Source of the DNA: Corinectria fuckeliana
Taxonomy: Eukaryota > Ascomycota > Sordariomycetes > Hypocreales > Nectriaceae
NCBI GenBank assembly: GCA_019137255.1
Contig: WPDH01000067.1
Span: forward strand, 186,001 to 250,000
Reading direction: 5' to 3'
DNA: 64,000 nt
Below, one piece after another: positions 34,894-47,513 of the stretch. Made by a program: the position numbers and the translations under genes. How positions within the stretch are numbered: position 1 is the first letter of the stretch; every line of letters starts with the position of its first letter. A model generated the notes under the pieces. That model worked only from the letters and a program-made list of their open reading frames with translations, was not told the origin of the DNA and made no database searches.

Positions 34894-36325
34894 TGCATTT
34901 GTAGGCGGGGCCCAGGCGGTGGCAGGTGTCGGAAATAAGGGGACTAGGGAGGTTATCGGGATCGAGTTTGGCGAACCATGAGGACTGCGGCAGTGTCAGA
35001 TGGATGAAGCTGGGCTGGTTGCAAAAGCGACAATGGCCGAAGGAGGTCCGAAGGGGGATCAAGATTCCCGGATTGAGGGACAAGCTAATACGGGGAGCTA
35101 CGTAAGTAGGCCTACGTAGCTGCCTTTAGTTGGACCTTTAGAGGGACTTGGCGTTTAGATAGCACGTGGCGTCATCCAACCGGGGAAAGGATCAATTACG
35201 TGCTGACTAGTAGGTACCTTACCGACGTTAGCCGGTGACAACTCCGCTACCCTGAACCCCGCGATCTGACAGAACAGGACAGACCAGAGTCGGATGAGGT
35301 TTGCCAATCTTGTTGCAACTCTTTAAAGTTACAGAATTGCAGAAAGATATTTTAGATATTTTCTGCGATACGTCCTGGCTGCACCAATCAAGTCTGCAAT
35401 GCTTGAGACTGAATTGTTATCGTTTCCAGTGAGTCACACCGACGCAAGACACCCCTCTCCCCTCCCTTACATGTGGAAATCTAAGGCTGAAGCCCTTTTG
35501 ATATTCAGCTAACGAGTTTGGCTGCTGCTGGGTAGCTAAGATGTAGCCACCCGTTCTCGCTTCACATATTGTCCCCAACAAAACGACATCACACCGACAC
35601 TCTCCAAAACTCCCTCTTCATCTTCATGAATTAACAATCTCCCATTCCCCCTAAACCTCTATGAACAAACCCGTCTCCGTGCTCCTGGACTCGCCCCCTT
35701 TTACCCCCCAACCACCTTTCCATTCCCATCCCATTCCAGTCAAAAAAGACACCCGCTGAATGCGACGTTTTCCCATTATCCCATGTTACTCTTTCCATTG
35801 GCCGTAGTCTAGTGCCTCGGCCCCCTGACACCTCCAATCCGCTGCATTACTCACAACCCCAATAAAAGCCCAGCACTGTAACGACAAGGAAACCCCATTA
35901 AAAAATGGTAATGAAGCAAGTAACAATGTCAACACCCAATTCCCACCGCTGCGTTTTTGGGGTTTCCCCTTTTCCCACCAACAAGATACCCGTCCAATCA
36001 AGAGAGTTAAGTCGGCCATCTCGGAATGGCCCGACCCGCTGACCGCTTGATGAATATCCAGAATCGAGACTTTGTGTGCGGCGAGGGGCTGATCTACGCC
36101 CCTCGCCCTACCGCGCTGTATTAGTGAATCATGTAACGATACCATATATTCCATGTGAAGAAGGTGAGTGTTTGCCTGGTAGCTTTTTATGTGGAATCAT
36201 AGGGGACCGTCAGGCGTGTGCGTTTTCCCCGTGAAACGATCCCGGGCTAGCGTCATAATACAAGTTATGAAAGGAAATGCCCAGCTAAAAGGGGCTGGCG
36301 GTGTAATGACTGAGCCAACGGGCGT
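34894..36325. other. Intergenic region between DUF1640 and PUF genes
   Basis: About 1.4 kb. The part next to 34894 is the DUF1640 promoter side; the part near 36325 is the 3' region of the PUF gene. Short CTACGTAAGTAGGCCTACGTAG palindromic words lie near 35098-35120. No gene seen. Confidence 0.5.
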
Positions 36326-39323
36326 TTAGGCCTCGTTGTCACGCACCTGGGGGGTGACAGGTTCCGTGGCCGAGGTCTTAGTTGCTCCGTCACCAGCAGG
36401 GACTCCCACGGCGCTCGCATTTGTGCTGGGCGGGCTGCTGCTCTGAGGACTGTTGGTCTCGTTCGTCAGAGATGGCGTGGGGGCCGAAGAGTCAACCTGG
36501 AGCCCGTTTGGTCCCGTCTTGGCTGAGGTGCTGCTGCTAAGGCCAAGTAGCTTCTCGAGAGCTTGGAGCTGTCGCGAGGTTCCGCTCTTCTTCAAAGCAA
36601 AGTATTGAGGCTTGATTTCCTCGACGAGTAGATCCCTCTCGTTGCCCTTGAGCTGTCCGAGAAGTTTTTCTGTCTAGGTGTAAGCGACTAGTCAGTGCTT
36701 TGCGGGATGGGCACACTTACGAATCACGTAATTGCCATATTGGTCCCTCATCATCTGCTGAAGAGGGCTCGTTCCGTCGCTTCCGACAGCCGTGAGCTGC
36801 TCTCGAATGTCCGACCGCTGCTGAGGCGACCCGAACTCGATACACTTCTCAACTACGTTGGACGCGAACTTGTGCTTCGACAGAGTCAACAACTGAGACA
36901 GGACCAGTTGGATGATCTTAGCTCGATCTTCTGGCTTTCCGTTCTGGATGACGTGTTGGGTCACGTAGTTGCCATACTGATCGGTGATGAGGATCTGGAT
37001 CGAGCCGTGAAGCTCAGCCATGATCTTAGCTTTGTCCTCCTCCGTGCCATATTCGAGCATGCGCTGAATGACGCGACATCCGTAGGAATGAGAAGCAAAG
37101 CTCGTCACATGACCTCTGAAGGCCGCCATGATGAAGTCAAGGTGCTGGCGTGGCACGAGCTCGATGATTTTCTGGACAACATGGTTGCCGTTCTGATCCT
37201 GGATGACCTTGACAATATCAGACTCCAGCTCCTTGGTCAGCTCAGCCTGCTGCTCCACTAGGACGTGCTCCAAAGCCTGTACAAAAATTTAGCAGTCTGC
37301 GATCAGGGTCGGGAGAGGACCCGCGTACCTTTTGAACCACTCGGCAGGCATACACCTGAACGGACAAGTCGACGACCTTGCCCTTCATCTTCTCGGCCAG
37401 AATCTTCTTCTGAACCTGGTTCCCGTGCTCGAAGAACTTTTGAATAACGTAGTTCCCAAACACATCCTTCATGAGCTGAATCGCATTGGGTTCAATCTCC
37501 CGAAACACTTGGTCCTTCTCGTCGCTGTTGGCCGTTTCCAGCTTCTGCTGGATGAATCTGGACCCATGCTGATCTCCGCTGAACTCGACAACGTAGTTGT
37601 AGATGTCCTTGAGCTCGTAACGCTTGTTTGACTTGGAGCTGAGTCGGAACTCATCAAGCAGAACACTGCGGACGCCCTTGCCAGGGTCCTGGTCCCGTGC
37701 CGGCCGGATAGGCACATTTGCTCCTAGGCCATAACCGGCGGGAAGTGGAGGAAGACCGTAGCCAGGAATCATGGGCTGGCGGAAGCCCTGGGCGTAGGGA
37801 TCAAGGAAGTTGGGGGGGTACTGAGAGGAAAAGTTGCCGTAGGGATACTGGTTAGGGTAGTACGGTGGGAACGGAGGAGGGTACTGAGCCGGTGCCCGGC
37901 GCTCATGTTCAGCAGTCCTCGGGTCGCGAGACGAGGGACGACCGCTCCAGGGGTCCGGAGTCGGCGCGTAGCTCCTTGGGCTGCTGTTCTGCTCGAGGCG
38001 ATAGCTGGGCGCGGGCGAGATGCGGTCGACAGAACCCCGCTTCATGGCATGGAACTGGGCAGCTAGCGGATCAGACCCCAGGTCGATGCTGTTGCTGAAC
38101 CGAGATGCGACAGCCTCATTCACCCAAGACTGGGAGCCGGGGTTCATCTGGAAAGGCTGGGAAGCCGGGTTGAACGCCAAGTTAGTCGAGGCAACACCAG
38201 TGTTGTCTAGAGTCACCCGTCGGGCGAACTGCATGGACAGGTCCTCGTCAATCTGCTTATTGTTGTAGTTGAAGGCCCGCTGGTTAGCCGACTGGTTCTG
38301 GAATGATGCCGAATGGGTGGGCATTGGCCGCTGAGACTGGACAGAGTTGCTGGGCGTGTGGCCACGTCCGTGTCCGTACATCTCGGGGAAGGCTGGGGAG
38401 CCTTGGGATTGTCGCGAGGGAGGGACGCTGGAGTCGCGGGCCGAGTTATAGCCAGCAATTGAGTCCATGTACGCCGCATCTTGAGGACTCCGCTTCTGCT
38501 GGGGAAAGGCTGCGCTGTGTCCGTTCGCCTCATCCTGGAAAGTCTTGCCGTTGAAGCCGCCCTTCTTCACTCCGATCGCAGTGTGTGTGGGGTCGAAGAA
38601 ACCCGAACCGTTGGTGATACCGCCATCTCGTGTCCGGCTCGGCGATGTGCTTGTTGATCGGGGAGGGTTCTCGTTATTCCAAGGGCTGGGGTTCCAGGCG
38701 ACATCGGCTTCAGAGTTTGCGTTGAGCGCGCTCGATCCTGAGGGGTTCTCGTCGGTATCTGTGTTTTGGGTGAGCACTGTAGGGGCTTGAGGCAGTGGGA
38801 CGGGGGCGTAGAACCGACCTTTGGAGGCGATGGAGCGGTCTCTCGCATTGGAAATGGACGAGGACCAGATGTTCTTATTAGGGTAGAGGTTAGAGGCTGG
38901 GAAGGCAGAAGCAATGGGCTGCTGCTGCTGCGACTTGTCGCTGGAACCAGCGGGCATGGCGTAGTTTGGGAATCCTCTAGACCGGGTCTAAGAAAAAATG
39001 AAATATGAATAGTCAGCAAGTGGCCGATAAATTATGTGAAGCGTTGCGCGGCGATGTCCCCGTCGTGGAATCTTTCTTGAAAGACCAGTAAAGCAAAAGA
39101 GCAGGTAGGTTGGTCTTTTGGACGTGGACTCGAGGCCAGGGCGAATCAAGCCTCCGGCCAGTTGTGCGCTAGTTTGGCGCATGGTTGAGACAAACGAGCA
39201 CTGTGACGTCGCATTCCAGGCTCTGGGAGTCTGGGCTCAGGGCCCTCGGCAGGGGGGTGACGGGTAGCCGAGGGGCGAAGCCGGGGACAGCACCGGAAGA
39301 AGAAGACTTACCGCAGTCGTCAT
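36326..39323 (-). CDS. PUF3: Pumilio-family RNA-binding protein, Puf3-like
   Basis: Cytoplasmic regulator that binds UGUA-containing 3' UTRs and promotes decay or localisation; yeast Puf3 acts on mRNAs for mitochondrial proteins. Minus-strand exons 39323-39312, 38987-37329, 37276-36721 and 36669-36326 give 856 residues. The N-terminal half is disordered and Asn/Ser/Pro-rich. The PUF domain starts RSVLLDEFRLSSKSNKRYELKDIYNYVVEFSGDQHGSRFIQQKLE and shows eight repeats with triads such as DQHGSRFIQ, DVFGNYVIQKFFEHG, QVYACRVVQKALE, DQNGNHVVQKIIE, HSYGCRVIQRMLE, DQYGNYVTQHVIQ, HKFASNVVEKCIE and DQYGNYVIQKLLG. The last repeat is completed only by splicing 36721 to 36669. The first coding exon is 12 nt (MTTA) and joins in frame to an extended N-terminus; starting at ATG 38957 is the simpler alternative. 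Assignment to Puf3 rather than another Puf is by overall resemblance. Confidence 0.9.
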
Positions 39324-40746
39324 GATCGGGGATGGAAACGACGTCTCGTCAGGGGCGGAGTCGTTGGTGAACGAGGGACAGGGACAGTTTTTCCAGCGGT
39401 GTCGGGACGAGGTTTGGCTGGGGCTGCTCGAGGTGGTCCTTTGTCGAGGGCGGCGTTGGCTGGCGCAAGGGAGGATCGCTATGGTGCAGAGCTAGGCTCG
39501 GTAGTGGGATGCAACGGGGCTAGGGACGGCCAGTTGGAGGCCACTGGACAAGACAAGGCACGCTATCGACGCTGGGCGATGCTGCGGTGGCTGTGAGTCG
39601 GGCTCCGACAAGACTGTGGTAATTAGACAGATGATGAGTCCGTTGCGGGAATGGGTGTGTGGATGTGTGAATGTGTGGGCGGTGATGATGATGATGATGG
39701 AAGAAGTGGTTATCAACCAAATATGTATGGATGGGTCTAAGTTTCAACAGGTACAATGCCAGGCGTCAGCACAGTCTAAAACCCGGATGAGCACCAGCAA
39801 CCACTCGGAGGCCAACAGGGCACTGTGGAGGCGGAGGCCAAAAAAGACGGGGTAGGTAGCCTTTGCGGACTGGGTTGGTAAGGCTGATGTCGAGCATCCA
39901 GTGCGGACCAGGGGGTCAGACAACTTAAAAACACAAGCGACGGGTCCTCGAGGACCCGACTACTAGTAGTTCTTTGTCCGTGTGCAGGAAGGAGAAGAGA
40001 AGTACTCACTCGGAAGGCTGCCAGGAGCAACTGTAGTGGCAGTGGTGGTCGAGGTTGGTAGCGATGGATGACAGTCGCAGGAGCAGCAGCCGCAAGGTTA
40101 TCGGGCAAATCTTTTAGGCTCAAGGGTTTCTTGGTCCGCCTCTGTTGTTTTAGGGTCCGAAAACCTGGATAACCTAAACTGTGAAAAGAATTTGACTGTG
40201 TGCGCGTTGTTGTGTGCTGCGCGCCGTGTGTGCTAATGTGACCCGTGCCTGTGTGCGGTTGTGTGCGGTGCGAGCGTCTAGGGTGGTGTCGCGTGCGTGG
40301 GTGTGTATGGTAGCTGTTTGGGATTGTAGCAGGATCCTGGCCGACTCTTGTGAGAGATTATGAGACGCAAGGCCTGGAACCGAACCGATCGACGGAAGTT
40401 TTCTTAAATGCGGGACTGTGACAGCATGTACGGTGGAAAAATATATATCAGAGAGGTTGTAAGTAGATGATAAAAGGTAGGTACGGTTGGTTGGTTGGTC
40501 GGTCGGTGGCTGTTGACGAGAAGGTAAAGTAACGGGGCTAAAAACAATCGACAACAGGGTCCCCAGAGATGGTCACTAGAGAGAACCCGGGGGGGAATAT
40601 GGCGTCATAGATTTGTTCCTTTGGTTTGTGCAAAGAAGAAGATGGAGAAGAATAATTAAAATCGAGAGGGATTGTGAGGTAGAGATAGGGTGGGGGGAGG
40701 AGCGGGAGAGAAGGAATAAGAAGGGAGAGAGGAGGAGAATGAGAGC

Positions 40747-40765
40747 AGAGAGAGAGAGAGAGAGA
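40747..40765 (+). repeat. AG dinucleotide microsatellite
   Basis: Nine AG/GA units within a wider purine-rich stretch (40680-40790). Upstream of the PUF gene. Confidence 0.9.
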
Positions 40766-43700
40766 TATGGGAAGCGGAGGCGGCAGTGGATAGATGGTTG
40801 AACAGAGGCGGGCACAGTAGTTTACATGTAGTAGGCCACCGAGCCAAACAAGGGCAACTCGCCAGGTATCACGTCGCCAGGGCCGGAATGTGCGGGTGCG
40901 GCAAGAGGTTAAGACGGCTTGCTACGGTTTCCCTTCGAGACCAGGGGGGGAAATCATACGCGCCGGGGTGAGGAATGAGGAGCGAGACAGAGCCGGTGGT
41001 AGTTCAGTGCGTCGCGAGTCCTCTCAGTGTGTGTGATTGCAGAGAGATGGAGAGATTGGATGAACAACGATGCCAGATGCCTAGGGAGACAGTACGACCA
41101 AGCGGCGGCGGTGGAGGATCAATAGTAGGACGGGGGAATAGATGGAGGCCAATAGTGTCAGAACGCTGCCGGGATGACTTTGAATCTCTCTCCACCGGTG
41201 GACGGTAGGTGGCAAGAAGGGGAGATAGCACAGGGAGGAGGCTCGACAATTGAGGACGACTAGTGAGCAAGAGGGGACGAAAGATGAATCGACGATGCAG
41301 CAAGGGTGTTGGAAACAGGGCCAGACCAAAAGCAAGCAATGCAAAGCAAATGGGAATCTGCGAATACAAGACCTTGGCTTGCAGCAGCAGGGTCTGCCGA
41401 CATGTCGGTGGAAAGTGTTCAACCCTGTTCAACCGCGGTACGCAGTATTCATTGGGACGGCATGTTATCGATATTTTGGCTGGTGCCTTGGGAATATTCT
41501 GTGTGAACTAGGGCCGACCACACCAGCCCAAGGCATCTCCCGAAGGTTGCACCATAGTAGGACCACCACACCCGCACCGATGAGTGAGAGTGATGTGTGA
41601 GTGTGTGTATGTGTGAGGACGCTATCAACGGGAGACGCCGTGGTTTACTGTTGGTGTGTGCTGTGAACCCACAACCAACTAAGTACTACTTAGGGAGACG
41701 GTTCTACAACTGACTTGGTACGTACCATGGGTAGGTACTACTAGTAGATACTTAGATTTGTCTCCTCTATCTTCTCCCTTCAATGCACTTGCTTGGTAGA
41801 GTTCCTCGATACTTACTTAGGTAGGTAGCAAGGGCGACTAGTATAAGCCAGAAATGCCAAGCCGGAGCTTGCCCACTCCCCTGCCCGGACCCAGATCGCG
41901 GCTTTAGCCCCCTCCCAGCCCCAAGAGGGCTTAGCCTAATCAGGGAGGCACCGAGCGTCCTTTATTTCGACCCCGATGAAATGGATGCTACCCTGACCTT
42001 CTCGCCAACGAACCGCCAATTATCATCCAACTCACCTCACTGTCCACGACGAACTGCCTCAAGGAACACCGAACCGTCCATCTCTGCGAGGCTGCCTCGC
42101 GCCCGATGGTCCAGCATTGTTCGTTCCCTCGTGTGTCACGATACCAGTGTCTGGGGAGCCGAAACCGTGTAATTTGGTTATATGCGCGCAGCTAGCCGAG
42201 AACTCGGTTTCCCTCTTTACTTCCCCGTTTCTGCCTCCCTTCCTCCCAAATCTCCATCTCTCTCTCTTTGCTCTCTGCAATCTCTCGCGTTTGACTCGAT
42301 TTAATCGGCTCCCGCTTATCACCGCCGCTTTGCCCGTCCCCTAATCGAGAGAGAGCAGGGCTGAAGCGAGACTGATGGAGGGAACAGAGGCGTGGCTTGT
42401 GAGTGACGACGACCGCTTGGCTGCACAAGTTCGGCAACCAGCATGAACCCTCTTGTATCGGCCTCACTCCCCTTTCGTACTGATCTGTACCTTCTTCCGC
42501 CCGTCGTGTTCCCAGCTTGCCCATGACACGAGACGAAGCTGTGGTTAGTGCACCCCATCAAGCAAACAAATCGGCAGTACTAGGTTGTCGCGACATATGA
42601 CACCTGCTTCCCAATTGACCTCAGGAAAGCCGTCCCAAGCACTCCGCATCCGGGATCTCCCTCATTGCAGGGGAGTAATCGCCGACAGGCGTTCGTAGCC
42701 TCGAAGGGAGACTGCAGGCAGGAAGCAAGGGATGTAAGCACCCGTCCTGCCGCTCAAGCCACCAAGTACATTTTGTATCACCACCACCCACCTATCCACA
42801 GGGAGGGGATAATCCCTCCAATGGGTACTGGAACGTTGGGTCTGACCTGGAATTGTCCATGTTGAACCAAATGCTCATCTGTGGTATGCTGGTATGCTGA
42901 CCCCCGCTAGCAAGCGTGGCCTTGGAGACTGCACTACCTGCTAGCTTCTCAAGTGTTTGCCTTTCCATCTCCCATCTGCCATCTCCCATTACTGCTGAAC
43001 ACACATTTCATCACCAGACTCTCAAGGCCATATTACACTACGGTGAATCGCCTGTTGCCGCCTCAGAGCCTGCTATGCCTGGCACCAGCTGGCTTAAGTG
43101 ACGACATCAGTGTTTTCACCACTCAACTTAGAGGGAATTGGCTCGGAAACCGACCGGCCACGGCTGTCTTTCAAACGAAGCACTGGAGCTAGGAATCGAT
43201 AAAGCCACCGAAATGTCGGCAGAGGAGGAGAAGATGCTCGCGTTGAGCTCTCTCGACGATCGCTGCGGCAGCTGCTCGTGCCGAGCCAAGGTTTGCCGGT
43301 TGTTGACCCCTGGGTGCACCCATCAATTTCCACGAGTGGTCCATGATAAACGGAGAGCTCTAGGTTGCGATGTCCCCCGCGGACTACTGACTTCATGACC
43401 TTATATCCTGGGGCACAGTGAAAGCTCGACAGGTCATGGTTCGCAGGTGTCCCGCGACCGTCTTCTTGTGGAATTGGTCTTAGACAATAGCAGACAGTCT
43501 GGTACTTCACACCTTGGCTATCGATCAGTCCAGGTGATATTCTGTACTAAAGGACCGAGGCCAAGTTCCTTGTCCACACATGGACTAGAGACCTATCAGT
43601 ATTCCGTTGCGATCTGTTGGCGGTCTGGCTCAGAAATCCTGCTTCGTCGGGACCGTCGGGCCACGTGGGCGCATCGAACCGTCTCGATATTGGAACCGCG

Positions 43701-45203
43701 GAGAGACGAGACTGTTCGTGATGATGGTCGTGGCCATCTCGATCTGGGCGAGTTTGCGACCACATTTGAATGCCGTCACTTGAGCTCCCTGGTGCGACGG
43801 CTGATACAATCCACTTGGATGACAGGTCTAGGACTTGCTGATTGACGAAGAGCCTGTTTTGGACTGTTGGGAACACATGTGGGCGCACGAAGCGGGCGAA
43901 CGGTGACGGAGTAAGACCGAAAAGGAGGATGAAAGCGTCAGTGGCTACCAGCACTACCAGAACTGGACATTCTCACTCAGAATCTGCTCTTCAGAATGCC
44001 GAGGGGGGATAGAGGCTGGTAAGCTGGCAATATACCAAGGACAAAAAGCAACAAGCAGACCATAGAACTTGGGCAGATGGCAGCTCGGTGAGGATGGAGG
44101 CGCTCGCTGGCCAATCACCGAGGCGGTCGTGAAAACTTGAAACTGGGGACAGAAGACATGGCTCACCGCCGATTTGTCTCTGGAGGATGGATCAGATCAC
44201 CAATTATGGCTGAATAATGGAAGACGGTGGTGAGTGTGTGGCAGCAGAGGGTGATGCCAGTTGTCCCCTGGTGGAGAACAAGATGTGTTGGCGCAGAGTG
44301 ATAGCAGTCAACCAGTAGATTACTTTGTACGAAGTCATTTGCACCGCAGCAGTCTCCCTCTAGCAAGCTGGGCAAGCCAGGACGAGACCAATGCGGGGGC
44401 AACGAAGAGACACTGACAATGGTCGATTCGACCAACCGACGATAGCTGACGGACACATCAGCCCTGCATTTGAGTGGAGGCGAATTTCGTGTGTGAACGC
44501 TGGTCCTGGCTTCTCGGACTGAGGAGCCACGCTGCGACGTAGTCTACTACGTACTGTGAAGGTAAGGATCCAGGCTTGTGAATACAGTAAGTAAGTATCT
44601 ATGTAAGCCCGAGCAGAGCAGATGGCATCAGCATCACGCAGCGATCAACAAGTCCCGCGATTCAGGTGACTAGTAGGGGGTCGTTGGCCCTGTCGGACTT
44701 ACAGGGATGGACGGGACGTCCTTTATTAATCGCGTTCGCCTTGGACAAAACCAAGACGAGATGAAAGAACAAGGTACTTGGGTACCGAGGACATTGGCCC
44801 ACCTCACGGACAGCATGGAAAGGCACAATGCCTACTAGTAGCAGCTACTAGACTCCTAATAGATACTACCTAGCTGACGCGTGATAAGACTCCACCGCGG
44901 AGGCGAGGATGGATCCATCCTGTCCTTTCTTGCAAGGACAAAGGAGCAGCATTTCCGAAGCCGCAGCTTGCACCGTGCACCATTGGATTGACTCGAGTTG
45001 CGAAACATAATACTACATAGCACGGAGCATGTAGTTACATAGTATGGTAGGTAGCTTACTATGTCGTTGAGTAAGCCCCTCACTGTGCATTTGCAATCTG
45101 CCTCCGTCGTCCCGGTGCCATGCGAGCTCGATGCCTGATCCTCCTTTCCCCTCCGTCTCTCCCTTGCTGTGGATCGGCCTGCGGAGCGAAACACGTCCAA
45201 AAT

Positions 45204-45223
45204 AGCAGCAGCAGCAGCAGCAG
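45204..45223 (+). repeat. CAG trinucleotide microsatellite
   Basis: Six to seven AGC units. Not in a supported coding frame; on the minus strand it would read as Cys or Leu or Ala runs in short frames that look spurious. Confidence 0.9.
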
Positions 45224-46940
45224 TAGCCCGGCTGGCGGAGCGATCGGTCCTCGTCGGAATGAAAGAAAGTGAACGCAACAAAGCGCGGTTTTGAGGGAGA
45301 AGGGGGTGCTTTGTTCGTTACCAAAGGTGCATAGGCTGGTTTGATAAGCTCTGACTGGCGATTCATCACGGAGCGGAATCAAGCGTGTGATTGATGATGT
45401 GACCTGGAATACCAACCTCGTCTACCTTTGCCAGCTCGCCTGCGCGGATGCATGTAGGCACCATCATCACATCACAACAATGCCCAAATCCGACCGCCGG
45501 CTGGGGCTTGCCGCTTAGCTGCCCTGCCGCCTCCATCCAATGTTATGATGCCATGCCTCAGAAGGCCCAGCCTCGCCGGCGGGCAGCCCAATTAGCACCG
45601 CTACTGAATGTATGTAAGCCAGCCAGTCACATTGCTTCACTCCTATTCCCCTTCCCTTGCTCACTTCCCGGCTTGCTCGAGAGGAGCCATCGATCGAGTC
45701 GTCGTCGTCGTCGTCGACACCTCGTCCGCAATGGACCTAACCCGCCGTCTTCCCCACCGGGCCCCGGGAGGCTTGGCAGGGGAATCAAAGGAGCAGACCA
45801 ACGGCCGCAGCCAATGAAGCGCGCGCCTAGGGGGGAAGAACCTGGCCGTGAATCCCGGCAAGCAGCCCAGCAGCAACTCGCTCACCCACTAACAGCGCCC
45901 CCTGGCCACCCGGACCAGTCCATTGGCCGCGGCTGACCCCGCCTGCACCGCCAGCGGGGGGGGATTTCCAGCGGTTGGCTCCGGCGGCCAATTGCAGCGC
46001 CTGCACCCCCCGAAAGAACCTCGAGGTTCGGCCCCCAAAGAGCACAAGGCCGTGGCGCGGGGCCTGCTACGGCCTGCTAATGCCCCGAACCGCCTCGAGC
46101 TGCCCACCAAAACGCGCCAAAACTCGCCGCCGCAGTGGCTGCACCAGCTGGGATCCTAGGCGGCCCTCATTTCCGCTGGGCTCCCCAATCTCTTCGCCGC
46201 CCTCCCTGTTCGTCCTGTTCTTCTACTGCCTCTCCCCCCCCGCGACAGCCGGTGCTTCCTTTCCTTCTTTTTGCTCCGTCCATCCCTTCAACCACCACGG
46301 GCCAGTTTCGTGATCTCGACCAAAGGCATCGTTTTGCTCCAACACATCCGTTCGCTCTCCCCTTTTTTGGCATCATCAGCTTCACTCTTTCAGCTGAGAT
46401 CCGTCCAGTCTTTCGACCCCCCTCCCTCGCTATCTCTGACATAACGACCATCCCTTCTTTTGCCTATACCCAGCCCCTCGCTTTCGACTACGGTGCCACA
46501 CACACAGCCAGTTCAGGTATTCTACCTCGCACGACTATTGGCGATACTTCTCCCTGGCGTACGTGACCATCCATCCCCCGCCTCCTCCATTCTACTCTCT
46601 CTCCTCTGCGGTTCCGTCTTTCCTCTTTCGCGACACTGCGTGCCAGCAATGGGTGTGAGGCCATCGCTCTGGGTTGGACACGGGCCGTAGAGATGCCTCG
46701 ACCAGCCTGTGAGCGGAATGGGCTCTGGCATCGTATTGGATAATGCGTTGTCGCACTCCTCCGTCATGGACGTGATCAACAACTTCGGACGCTTGAATAA
46801 CCATATTGTGAAACCCGCTAACATGGCCCTCCGAATAATAGATCCCTCGACCCCGTCATTCGTTATCCCTCGTATTAGAGCACCCCTCGATCTTGATCTT
46901 AACGACCACTGCCCTTCACGCCCCATCACCTTCGTTCACC

Positions 46941-47513
46941 ATGCCCTCCATCCACCACCTCATCGTTCGGGACTCCGATGCTCCCGCCGATGGCAGCTCC
47001 GACAGCATGATTAACCTCATGCTTATCGTGCTCGGCGTCGTCTTCTTCGCTCTCATCCTGGTCTCCCTCCTCTTCTTCTTCCGCCGTGCCCGCCGTCTGC
47101 AACTCATGCGCCTTCAGGAGGAGGACGACGGCCTTCCTTCGTACTACGACACTAAGCGCTTCAACAACCCCCGCGGCCTCACTATCGAGACCACGCACAA
47201 TGGCCGTTCGAGCGTCTTCGTCATCAACTCCGATGGCCGCCCCATGCTCAGCAATCCCAACTCTCCTCCTCACTCTCCCGATAACGTCCCGGAGATTCAC
47301 ATCACATTCCCTGACGAGCAGGACGACCAGGGTCGTCCCAAGAGCGGCCGCGTTCTCGTCGTCCGCGTTGGCGACAACTCCGCTGTCGGCCTGGAGCCCG
47401 TGAACGACGAGCAGCTGCCCGCATACGAGAAGGAGGCTAAGGGCCAGTTCTACTCCATTGATATGGACCAGATCGGCGGCCTCAAGGAGAAGGACCGCAC
47501 CCAGTTCCAATAA
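46941..47513 (+). CDS. Small single-pass membrane protein with two LPxY motifs
   Basis: Intronless, 190 residues. One strong transmembrane helix lies at about residues 24-47 (INLMLIVLGVVFFALILVSLLFFF), followed at once by the basic cluster RRARRLQLMR, which by the positive-inside rule puts the C-terminus in the cytosol. The cytosolic part contains two LPxY motifs, LPSY at 65-68 and LPAY at 159-162, each with nearby acidic residues. Motifs of this kind ([L/P]PxY) are bound by WW domains of Nedd4/Rsp5 ubiquitin ligases, so an adaptor or substrate role is a reasonable inference, not shown. The central part (GLTIETTHNGRSSVFVINSDGRPM and VPEIHITFPDE) looks conserved and folded. ATG 46941 was chosen because the in-frame ATG at 46893 only adds a leader without character. 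Codon use is C-ending like a well-expressed gene. Confidence 0.82.
   Translation: MPSIHHLIVRDSDAPADGSSDSMINLMLIVLGVVFFALILVSLLFFFRRARRLQLMRLQEEDDGLPSYYDTKRFNNPRGLTIETTHNGRSSVFVINSDGRPMLSNPNSPPHSPDNVPEIHITFPDEQDDQGRPKSGRVLVVRVGDNSAVGLEPVNDEQLPAYEKEAKGQFYSIDMDQIGGLKEKDRTQFQ

Larger units (their letters stand above)
39324..46940. other. Long gene-poor region with PUF leader and promoters
   Basis: About 7.6 kb with no recognisable protein on either strand. Next to the PUF start the minus strand has a plausible leader intron (donor about 40009, acceptor 39614, with TCTAATTACCACAG at its end). There are an ATG/ATC microsatellite (39684-39700), AG and CAG repeats, and clusters of TAGGTA words at 41735-41830. 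From about 46180 the plus strand turns CT-rich and leads into the small membrane-protein gene. Open frames such as 43447-43845 lack any domain or splice evidence. Confidence 0.5.

Noticed and set aside
43447..43845. 132-codon frame in the 39-47 kb gap
   Set aside because: No recognisable domain; similar-length frames occur on the other strand at the same place.
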